NCBI GenBank assembly: GCA_944389415.1
Contig: CALXMF010000021.1
Coordinates: 1 to 32,295, forward strand
Direction: 5' to 3'
Length of the DNA stretch: 32,295 nucleotides
From: an uncultured Spirochaetota bacterium
GTDB taxonomy: Bacteria; Spirochaetota; Spirochaetia; Treponematales; Treponemataceae
This document shows, one piece after another, positions 25,572-32,295 of this stretch; the stretch's first letter is position 1, and each line of letters opens with the position of its first letter. The notes under the pieces are model-generated. The model was not told where the DNA came from and searched no databases. It saw only the letters and a program-made list of their open reading frames with translations. Made by a program: the position numbers and the translations under genes.

Positions 25572-25913
25572 ATGTACACAGCAACAATCAATACGGCAAA
25601 CACAGCAGCTTTATTTAGGATTATTAACGAGTGCCAATCTCCCATTTTTTATACATATAATAATGATCTGCAGGATCTTCGTAATAATACTGAACTTCAG
25701 CAAAAACTCATTGCAGATTGTAATAATAAAAAAGTACTGTCCCTATCCATTACTACAGAGACAGCCGATAACGCAATGAAACTGCTGCAGTTTATGGTTT
25801 CGGGAAATCATCAGCCAACAACAGATACTCAAGTCAATCTTAAAACAGATAATCTGATTATAAATTTCTGGAACAGACTGACAGGACGTTATACAAAAGG
25901 TATCTCCGCATAA
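25572..25913 (+). CDS. Small uncharacterised cytoplasmic protein
   Basis: The ATG at 25572 is preceded by AGGAGG with eight bases of spacing, better than the upstream in-frame ATG at 25515, and gives 113 residues. The protein is polar, with alternating helix and strand, no signal or membrane segment, and includes KKVLSLSITTETADNAMK (53-70). No family was recognised. It has its own promoter and a strong terminator, so it is a genuine monocistronic gene, probably a small regulatory or stress protein, although nothing in the sequence proves that. Confidence 0.7.
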   Translation: MYTATINTANTAALFRIINECQSPIFYTYNNDLQDLRNNTELQQKLIADCNNKKVLSLSITTETADNAMKLLQFMVSGNHQPTTDTQVNLKTDNLIINFWNRLTGRYTKGISA

Positions 25914-25937
25914 ATTATATAATCAGAGATATTATTA

Positions 25938-25970
25938 AAGGCGCTGACCTATCTTAAACAGCGCCTTTTA
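25938..25970 (+). terminator. Intrinsic terminator of the 113-residue gene
   Basis: AAGGCGCTG (25938-25946) pairs with CAGCGCCTT (25959-25967), followed by TTATTATTT. It lies 24 bp after the stop codon. Confidence 0.88.
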
Positions 25971-26014
25971 TTATTTATTTCAAATATACTCACCCTAATC
26001 ATAATATTTAAGAC

Positions 26015-26043
26015 TTGACACAAAAATAAATATTACCTATAAG
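26015..26043 (+). promoter_or_regulatory. Strong predicted promoter of the hybrid kinase locus
   Basis: Perfect TTGACA (26015-26020), 17 bases, TATAAG (26038-26043). Transcription would start near 26050, about 60 bases before the GTG start at 26112. Confidence 0.8.
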
Positions 26044-26111
26044 TGAAAAGAGCAATTTGATATTAATTACTATTGTGCAAAATACACAACTCCAGAAAGG
26101 ATTTTTAAACA

Positions 26112-26504
26112 GTGGACATAATTTCAGTTGCAGCTCAAAATCAATATCTTCAGAATAGAATTTCACAGCTTCAAGAAGAGTTAGCATATCAAAACCAAAC
26201 TTTACGATTGTTACAAGAAAAAATCTCATTTTATGAGTTTGAATATTACCCAAAAGAAGAATATTTTATTTTCGATAAAACCGCATGTCGACGATATGAA
26301 TTTCCTGAACAGTATTACGCACAAGATTTTATAGAACAACAAGTCATACCTGAAGATAGGAGAAAAGTTTTAAAATTTTTACTGGCATTTAAAAACTGTC
26401 CCGCAGATACCAGTTTTAAAACTGATTTTCTTATTAACAGCGGAATGTATCATTTATTTTGTATTTGTAAAACAGATAATTATGCATCGGATGAAAAACA
26501 CTAA
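26112..26504 (+). CDS. N-terminal coiled coil plus partial PAS domain, probably split from the downstream kinase
   Basis: A GTG at 26112 with AAAGGA ten bases upstream begins a 130-residue product. Residues 1-40 form a coiled coil (ISQLQEELAYQNQTLRLLQEK), followed by an incomplete PAS-like fold from about 41 (FYEFEYYPKEEYFIF). The frame stops at TAA right where a PAS domain should continue into its last strand. The missing strand (TKIHGIFTEQDIT) lies at the start of the next frame, which overlaps by 23 bases. Skipping one A of the A5 tract at 26494-26498 would fuse both into one kinase of about 940 residues. An alternative is two coupled polypeptides, but the second start lacks a ribosome-binding site. 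Confidence 0.7.
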   Translation: MDIISVAAQNQYLQNRISQLQEELAYQNQTLRLLQEKISFYEFEYYPKEEYFIFDKTACRRYEFPEQYYAQDFIEQQVIPEDRRKVLKFLLAFKNCPADTSFKTDFLINSGMYHLFCICKTDNYASDEKH

Positions 26505-28923
26505 AATACACGGAATTTTTACAGAGCAAGATATTACCCAAACACATACAACATTCCTGAACCCACCTCAATTTAACTATTATGATATATTATTGCATAA
26601 TCAGATAGTTGGCATCTATGAATTTTCACAAACAGGCAATCATGTGCTGGCTATTAAATCAGATATATTTAAGCAGCGGCTAATAACACAAACTGAATTT
26701 AAACAAGTAATACAAAACAATTATCATCCAAATGATGTTCAAATCATACATGATCTATTTGATTCTGCAAATGTTGCACGTTGGCAGGATATAGGAACAA
26801 CCAAAATCAAACGAGAAGCACGCAGAAAAATAAATGGATCATACCGCTGGACATCATTAGAATTCTATCTCAACCAACCAGGCATTCCACGACGCCTTGC
26901 ATTTCTTTTCATTAAAGATATTCATGATGCTCATTTACAAAATCTTTTATTTTCCAGTTTGGGTAGTAAGTACTCTACAATCTTTTATATAAACTGCCTG
27001 ACTGGTATATATAGAAAATTAGAAGCACCTTTTTTAAATCTGTTTACAGAACAGCAACCATATTCCGGACAAATTGATAAGGTATTTGAAGAAAAAATCA
27101 AAGCTGTTATCCATCCGGACGACTCTGAACTTGTAAAAGCTTTTTTCAGTCTGGATCATATTCAACAGGCTGCAAAAAATCATAGTGTAGCACCATCAAT
27201 TATCTATCGAAAACATAATGGAAAAAACTATATCTGGATAGAATCAACATACTATCATATACAAGGAGACAAAGAGCATATAATTATAGGTAATTCTGAT
27301 GTTACCGTTGTTATGGAGCGGGATAAAAAAATGCGGGAAAATCTATCTTCCGCACTAAAAGATGCAAAATCAGCTAATGAAGCAAAAAGTAATTTCTTAT
27401 CATGTATGAGCCATGATATTAGAACACCGCTCAATGCAATTCTTGGGATGGGAACTATTGCGGAACGACACATAAGTGACCCAAGAGCGGTTTCTGACTG
27501 CATACAAAAAATTCAAAGTGCCGGTCAGCATTTGCTTAGTTTAATAAATGATATTCTTGACATCAGTAAAATAGAAAAAAATAAAATTCAACTAGTTAAC
27601 GAAGAAATAAACCTATCATCGCTGCTCACTGATGTACTACTCATCCTGAACCCATTGATATCGGAAAAACATCATATTTTTCTGATATTTGTATCAAATC
27701 TAAAGCATGAACAAATTATTGCTGATAATATGCGTATTAAACAGATACTGATTAATCTATTATCAAATGCAATTAAATATACTCCGGTAGGAGGCTTGAT
27801 AAAATTCACTATTGCAGAAGAACAATTCTCAGACAGTGACACACAGGCAAACTATATTTTTACAATCACTGACAACGGTATCGGCATGAGTGAAGAAACT
27901 CTGCAAAAAATATTTGATCCATTTGTACGAGCTCATGATAGACGGATAAACAATATGCAGGGCACTGGTTTGGGAATGGCTATTACCAAAAGTTTAATAC
28001 AGTTAATGCAAGGAAGTATTCATGTCGAAAGTAAACTGAACGAAGGTTCCACATTTACAGTTTCAATACCATTTAAAAAGGGAAATCCAATACTTGTCAG
28101 TGACGAAATAAAGAACCGGCATTTATTATTTATTTCTGATGATGTTATAGAATGTAATGAAGTGGCTGATGTTTTTGCAAATCTTGATATTCCTATTGAA
28201 ATACTACGTATTCAAGATGATATTCTTCAACTGATTACTAAACTCAACGAATATAATTATTTTGCAGTTATTCTCAGCAAACAAACATTTGAACGAGATC
28301 CTGCACTACTTACCACTATACAAACAAACTTTTCAACAGATATACATTATATATGGTTTGCTTCTGCTATTGACCAAAATTATGATTTCTCAGAACCTTG
28401 GATATGCGGAATTCTACATACACCTCTATTTAAAACAGAAGTCAGTATTCTCTTTAACAAATTGCTACAAAATAGAGAAACAACTAATCAATCCCACATA
28501 CCTGATCAAAAGATTCTAAAAGGCCGCAATGTTCTTGTCGTAGATGATAACGAAATTAATATTGAAATCACACACGAGTTTATATCATCCTTTGGCGCAC
28601 ACATTTCTATAGCAACCAATGGACAGGAAGCTGTCAATAATGTAATAGAGAAACCCAGAGGTTTTTTCTCTATGATTTTCATGGATGTACAAATGCCAAT
28701 TATGGATGGATATGAAGCCTGCAAAACAATCAGAAAATATGAAGAAGACTCTGGTATATATACTCCAATTATCGCAATGACGGCAGATGTTTTTCAAGAA
28801 GATATAGAACGGATAAAAATGAGCGGAATGGATGCACATGTGGCTAAACCACTTGATATTGTGCAATTACAGAAAACAGTGCTTGAAATACTCCGTACCA
28901 AGCCACAAACAATTCAAAACTAA
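26482..28923 (+). CDS. Hybrid sensor histidine kinase with degenerate and intact receiver domains
   Basis: This 813-residue product has no membrane helix, so it is probably cytoplasmic. It starts with the last strand of a PAS domain (1-20), then has two further PAS-like units (about 33-150 and 155-280). The kinase core follows: HisKA with H311 in SHDIRTPLN, and an ATPase domain with NLLSNA (425-430), DNGIG (464-468) and GTGLG (494-498). A receiver-like domain (about 545-660) lacks the phospho-accepting aspartate (K600 occupies that place). A normal receiver (683-805) has D688/D689, D735 in FMDVQMP and K789. The output partner is not encoded nearby. The ATG is inside the preceding frame and has no clear ribosome-binding site. 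Confidence 0.9.
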   Translation: MHRMKNTKIHGIFTEQDITQTHTTFLNPPQFNYYDILLHNQIVGIYEFSQTGNHVLAIKSDIFKQRLITQTEFKQVIQNNYHPNDVQIIHDLFDSANVARWQDIGTTKIKREARRKINGSYRWTSLEFYLNQPGIPRRLAFLFIKDIHDAHLQNLLFSSLGSKYSTIFYINCLTGIYRKLEAPFLNLFTEQQPYSGQIDKVFEEKIKAVIHPDDSELVKAFFSLDHIQQAAKNHSVAPSIIYRKHNGKNYIWIESTYYHIQGDKEHIIIGNSDVTVVMERDKKMRENLSSALKDAKSANEAKSNFLSCMSHDIRTPLNAILGMGTIAERHISDPRAVSDCIQKIQSAGQHLLSLINDILDISKIEKNKIQLVNEEINLSSLLTDVLLILNPLISEKHHIFLIFVSNLKHEQIIADNMRIKQILINLLSNAIKYTPVGGLIKFTIAEEQFSDSDTQANYIFTITDNGIGMSEETLQKIFDPFVRAHDRRINNMQGTGLGMAITKSLIQLMQGSIHVESKLNEGSTFTVSIPFKKGNPILVSDEIKNRHLLFISDDVIECNEVADVFANLDIPIEILRIQDDILQLITKLNEYNYFAVILSKQTFERDPALLTTIQTNFSTDIHYIWFASAIDQNYDFSEPWICGILHTPLFKTEVSILFNKLLQNRETTNQSHIPDQKILKGRNVLVVDDNEINIEITHEFISSFGAHISIATNGQEAVNNVIEKPRGFFSMIFMDVQMPIMDGYEACKTIRKYEEDSGIYTPIIAMTADVFQEDIERIKMSGMDAHVAKPLDIVQLQKTVLEILRTKPQTIQN

Positions 28924-28934
28924 AACCTTTATAA

Positions 28935-28979
28935 ATACTATAACAGGCTGTATGCTTAAAAGACAACCTGCTATAGTAT
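28935..28979. terminator. Long hairpin between convergent kinase and sugar-kinase genes
   Basis: The arms 28935-28951 and 28963-28979 match at 15 of 17 positions, with outer ATACTATA/TATAGTAT and inner CAGG/CCTG, around an 11-base loop. The flanks are AT-rich on both sides with no clean T-run, so it is probably a bidirectional terminator. Confidence 0.65.
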
Positions 28980-28986
28980 ATCTTAT

Positions 28987-29967
28987 TTATGCCTTAGTTT
29001 TTATTAATGTATCAATTTCATCCCGTGATGCCAGCCCAGGAATTGCACCACGGCGACTTGCACACAATGAACCAGATGCATTTGCAAACGTACAGATATC
29101 TATGATCTGCTCTTTAGATAGATTATTAATAGAAGTTCCAAGCTCTAAAAACCGATATAGCAGTGCCCCCCAGAATGAGTCGCCTGCACCTGTTGTATCA
29201 ACAGCCTTTATATCGAACGTTGGTAATTCGCCACAACTATTTTTATGACAATATGCACACCCCTTTGAACCAAGAGTAACAACAACAAGTCTAGTTGTAT
29301 CAGAAAGGAGATTTTGTCCTGCCTTAACAGGATCAGAAATACCAGTAAGCATTTCAGCTTCTTCTTCTGACACTTTAAGCAAATTTGCATAAGTAAGTCC
29401 ACAACGCATTTGTTCCAGTCCAGATTCCACAGACTCCCATAAGGGAGCACGCCAGTTCGGATCAAACGAGATGATACAACCTGCTGCTGCTGCTTTCTGA
29501 ACTGCATAAAGTGTTGCAGAACGCGATGGTTCATTAGTAAGAGATAGAGTCCCAAAGTGAAATATATCTGACTGCTCTACTAAATGTATCGGAACATCTT
29601 CAATAGCAATTTGCGTATCTGCTCCGGGTCTCCGATAAAAACTGAAAGAACGGTCACCATTCTCCGAAAGATGAACAAAAGCAAGTGTTGTATCAGCATT
29701 ATCTTTAATAATAAGTCCTTCCGAATTAATATTTTGTTCATCCAGAACATTTTTCAGGAAAGAGCCAAAAGAATCACGACCAACAGCACCAATAAAAGAT
29801 GCTTTTCCACCCAATTTAGCAAAACAGGCAAGTACATTTGCTGGTGCTCCGCCGGGATTCTGTTCAAAACATGGATTGCCATTATGGTTTTGGATGTGTT
29901 CTTTGATTGGAGTAAAATCAATAAGAATTTCGCCAAGGGTTGTTAATGAAAACTGCGTATTTTTCAT
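28987..29967 (-). CDS. PfkB-family sugar kinase, probable fructokinase
   Basis: This phosphorylates a sugar with ATP in the cytoplasm. The chosen ATG at 29967 has GGAGG five bases upstream and gives 326 residues. An in-frame ATG at 29982 lies before that site and is unlikely. PfkB signature 1 appears as NPGGAPANVLACFAKLGG (37-54), and signature 2 as DTTGAGDSF (257-265) with catalytic D263. The start LGEILIDFTP (11-20) and the GRDSFG segment are typical of fructokinases (ScrK type). No transporter or invertase lies nearby, so the substrate is a family-based guess. Confidence 0.87.
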   Translation of the reverse strand: MKNTQFSLTTLGEILIDFTPIKEHIQNHNGNPCFEQNPGGAPANVLACFAKLGGKASFIGAVGRDSFGSFLKNVLDEQNINSEGLIIKDNADTTLAFVHLSENGDRSFSFYRRPGADTQIAIEDVPIHLVEQSDIFHFGTLSLTNEPSRSATLYAVQKAAAAGCIISFDPNWRAPLWESVESGLEQMRCGLTYANLLKVSEEEAEMLTGISDPVKAGQNLLSDTTRLVVVTLGSKGCAYCHKNSCGELPTFDIKAVDTTGAGDSFWGALLYRFLELGTSINNLSKEQIIDICTFANASGSLCASRRGAIPGLASRDEIDTLIKTKA

Positions 29968-30019
29968 GCATACCTCCATCATCAGGTTGTTTTTTTATAC
30001 ATCACCTCACAAGCGTCTG

Positions 30020-30047
30020 TCTATAGTACATTTAAATAAAATAGCAA
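30020..30047 (-). promoter_or_regulatory. Predicted promoter of the sugar-kinase gene
   Basis: On the minus strand there is TTGCTA (30047-30042), 16 bases, TATAGA (30025-30020). It is back to back with the HD-GYP promoter, whose -35 begins six bases away. Confidence 0.6.
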
Positions 30048-30052
30048 ATTTA

Positions 30053-30081
30053 TTGACACTAAAAAAATAATTCCATATAAT
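30053..30081 (+). promoter_or_regulatory. Perfect-consensus promoter of the HD-GYP gene
   Basis: TTGACA (30053-30058), exactly 17 bases, TATAAT (30076-30081). Transcription would start near 30088, about 28 bases before the ATG. This is the only promoter in the window with no deviation from consensus. Confidence 0.85.
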
Positions 30082-30115
30082 TATTAGAAATTATTTTGAA
30101 GACTGTTATATAGAA

Positions 30116-31744
30116 ATGTTAACTAAATTAGAAAATAGTCAAAAAGCTTCTGACAGCTTTGACAATAATAATTCATTTATATTCCTACTTGACGAATGGA
30201 AAACTAAAAGCGATTTATTAAAAAAAGCAAAAAATATTTTAAAAACCGTAATTAATACTATAGAGCCGCACATATTTGTTTATCATGGTGAATCAGATAT
30301 ATATCTTGATTCTAATATGCACAGTATTTTTGCAATACCATCATCTTCTTCGCTTATCACAGCAATTCGCGATCAATATAAAACTGGGCAGTTTTTTATT
30401 TTATTTGATGATATTAAAAATAAACTGACATATGAAGACGTAATTGTGCTTGAAATGCTTGAATCATATTATTCCTGCAGCTGCCTGATTCCGATTGTTC
30501 ATCTAACAAAACTTATTTCATTTATTCTTATCGAGGATCTTAATTTTAAAACTACCCAAGACACACAAAATAAACTTCAACAGAATATCTCTTTTTTTAA
30601 GGATTTTTCAGAACGATTTAAACTTAACCTCTCATCCATTTTATTTTATGAAAATGGACATCACGAAATAGCAAAACTAACTAAATATTCATATCAATTT
30701 GGATATTATAATACTCTTACAGAATTTCGTACGAATTTTCTTCACGATATACATACAGAAGTTCCGTTTGATAAAGGTGTATATTATCGGTATTCACAGA
30801 GTTCAAATACGCTCCAACCAGTTGTTTGGTATGGATTGGCACAGCGCCCCCCAGTTCTTGAACAGAATCAGGGAATTTCTGGCATGGTATTAGCCACACA
30901 GCATATTGTTTTTGAAGAAGATAGATCTCTAAATCCTTCTCTTGCAACAATCAGAGAAGAACAATTTCTCACTAACGCTGTTATCAGCATTCCAATAACT
31001 TATAAAGAAAAAAAATTTGGAGTGCTTTCACTTATGCGGGATACAAGTAAGAATGAAACTTTCTCCGTATTGGCACTAAGCAAGTTAAGGGTGCTTACTT
31101 CATTTCTGGCAAATGAAGTGCATAACAGATTTCTTCATGATGAAATAGATAACGGTTATTTTCACACAATTATTTCGTTATCCCATTTGATCGAAGCAAA
31201 AGATAAATATACGGCAGGCCATTCTGAACGTGTTATGATATACGCTATGAATATGGCCTACCAAATGTCTATTCCGAATTCACAGTATAATATATTGCAA
31301 TATGCCGCGTTGTTACACGATATTGGGAAAATTGGTATTCCAGATAACATTTTGCTTAAGCCAAGTGCGCTTACAGACAGTGAATCTGAAATTATGCGAA
31401 AACATCCAATGATCGCGTATTCAATATTGAAAGATTTGCCGCATTTTGAAGAAATAAGTAAGATTATCCTCTATCATCACGAGCGTATCGATGGAACAGG
31501 TTATTATCAAATCACAGATATTCCGCAGTTATCACTAATCCTGAGTGTGGCAGATATTTATGATGCACTTACATCTGATAGACCATATAGACGTGCTATG
31601 AAACAATCAGACGCACTTGATATTATGAAAAAAATGGTCGGAACGGTTTTCCCAGAAGACATATACCAGGCTCTCATACGTTTTCTTCAAACTAATCCCA
31701 AAGAAATTAATTTTACAGATATATCCATCTTTGATATCATGTAA
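30116..31744 (+). CDS. GAF/HD-GYP domain protein, putative cyclic-di-GMP phosphodiesterase
   Basis: This cytoplasmic signalling protein of 542 residues has an N-terminal alpha/beta region (about 30-165) that may be a diverged GAF domain. A clearer GAF domain follows (about 200-335), then a C-terminal HD-GYP domain (about 345-530). Metal and catalytic residues of HD-GYP enzymes are visible: E360, H369, H401 and D402 in LLHDIGKIG, H430, H454 and H455 in HHERIDGTG, and D480 in VADIYDALTSDRPYR. The signature GYP is GYY (462-464), and the loop after it is a few residues shorter than usual. No ribosome-binding site is obvious at the ATG. Likely to degrade c-di-GMP, but the altered signature leaves some doubt. 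Confidence 0.88.
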   Translation: MLTKLENSQKASDSFDNNNSFIFLLDEWKTKSDLLKKAKNILKTVINTIEPHIFVYHGESDIYLDSNMHSIFAIPSSSSLITAIRDQYKTGQFFILFDDIKNKLTYEDVIVLEMLESYYSCSCLIPIVHLTKLISFILIEDLNFKTTQDTQNKLQQNISFFKDFSERFKLNLSSILFYENGHHEIAKLTKYSYQFGYYNTLTEFRTNFLHDIHTEVPFDKGVYYRYSQSSNTLQPVVWYGLAQRPPVLEQNQGISGMVLATQHIVFEEDRSLNPSLATIREEQFLTNAVISIPITYKEKKFGVLSLMRDTSKNETFSVLALSKLRVLTSFLANEVHNRFLHDEIDNGYFHTIISLSHLIEAKDKYTAGHSERVMIYAMNMAYQMSIPNSQYNILQYAALLHDIGKIGIPDNILLKPSALTDSESEIMRKHPMIAYSILKDLPHFEEISKIILYHHERIDGTGYYQITDIPQLSLILSVADIYDALTSDRPYRRAMKQSDALDIMKKMVGTVFPEDIYQALIRFLQTNPKEINFTDISIFDIM

Positions 31745-32218
31745 AATCATCTCAAAAAAGATCACATTTTTAATCTTAATAAAAACATCTCATTCAAGAA
31801 AGAATAATCTTTACATCTATAAATTAGTACAATGCTCCTCAAGGATAACTTGCCCCACTTTATACAAGGCAGACTTCACTATATTTATTTACAACTGCAC
31901 ATTCTCTCATAGGATATCTGTATCTATATTTTATATTTGAGTGATAACCTGAACTTGTCTTATAATTTTTTAATCTCCGATGCAGATTTTCTGTATCAAT
32001 ACATTAGCTTATAAAAACCCTATTTTAATCATTATTCTAATAACAGCAAACACATAACAACTTATAAACCAGCATATACTATGCTCATTTACACATTACT
32101 AATTACATTACTAGTTCACACTAACTACTTTAACAAGACATATCTGATTTATTAAAAAATAATATTATTAAGGTCATATTTAAGTAAATGATATTATTTT
32201 TTACATCTTGATTCTTAC
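31745..32218. other. AT-rich gene-free tail
   Basis: No credible gene is seen. The one open frame on the plus strand (31731-31940) has no ribosome-binding site or protein-like pattern. There is no clear GC-stem terminator after the HD-GYP gene. Only a weak AAGAT-N10-ATCTT hairpin could serve. Confidence 0.5.
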
Positions 32219-32264
32219 TGATTGTGTCAAATTTAGTTCGCAATTTTGATTCTGAAAAAAGCCA
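32219..32264. repeat. Right-edge copy of the inverted sequence
   Basis: GATTGTGTCAA, then AGTTCGCAATTT (32235-32246) and GAAAAAAGCCA (32254-32264) repeat the left-edge sequence in inverted orientation with the same order and similar spacing. Read on the minus strand the coding-like frame gives WLFSESKLRT followed by KFDTISK, comparable to the left copy. It would be the inner end of an element lying beyond the right edge. Confidence 0.5.
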
Positions 32265-32295
32265 CATATCCATCATGCTACGTTAAATAAAATCT

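Noticed and set aside
31731-31940. 69-codon plus-strand frame after the HD-GYP gene
   Set aside because: It overlaps the HD-GYP stop region, has no ribosome-binding site and has low-complexity AT-driven composition.

Overview
The window looks like spirochaete chromosomal DNA, most likely a Treponema. I infer this from the AT-rich sequence and from the mix of genes: a class III adenylate cyclase coupled to a FecR-domain protein and an outer-membrane barrel, a DUF3793-flavodoxin pair, a 4HB chemoreceptor, an HD-GYP protein and a hybrid kinase built on PAS domains. No rRNA, tRNA or CRISPR array was found. The species is not determined.

Region 1 (about 1-7900, minus strand) is a defence locus. 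One near-consensus promoter drives a tightly packed type I restriction-modification operon, hsdR-hsdM-hsdS. It continues into a NA37/NdpA-like nucleoid-associated protein, a three-helix membrane protein whose start overlaps the NA37 stop (ATGA), and a DUF3800 gene that is cut off after 43 codons by a sequence resembling a mobile-element end. A related sequence lies in opposite orientation at the right edge, so both window ends may run into related elements. hsdS carries a 196-bp in-frame direct repeat that could allow target-domain exchange.

Region 2 (7940-13300) is a phosphotransferase system. A NagE-like EIICB gene is divergent from the operon crr (EIIA-Glc), bglG/licT-type antiterminator, ptsH, ptsI. 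The crr leader holds a textbook ribonucleic antiterminator (RAT) overlapping an intrinsic terminator, so the operon appears to be controlled by the antiterminator it encodes. HPr keeps His15 but has Lys where Firmicute HPr has the regulatory Ser46.

Region 3 (13300-18660) holds a HAD phosphatase, a methyl-accepting chemotaxis protein, a DUF3793-flavodoxin operon and a lone trpB. The DUF3793-flavodoxin operon sits behind a striking operator-like array of half-sites every 14 bp. trpB has its natural start and ribosome-binding site out of frame because of a T6 tract.

Region 4 (18660-24900) is a translationally coupled operon: membrane adenylate cyclase with a Cache-like sensor, FecR-domain protein with beta-sandwich repeats, and a predicted outer-membrane barrel. 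Together these could span the whole envelope.

Region 5 (24900-32295) holds two divergent uncharacterised small genes, a hybrid histidine kinase whose first PAS domain is split off by a one-base shift in an A5 tract, a fructokinase-like PfkB sugar kinase, a GAF/HD-GYP protein with a perfect consensus promoter, and an AT-rich gene-free tail of about 550 bp.
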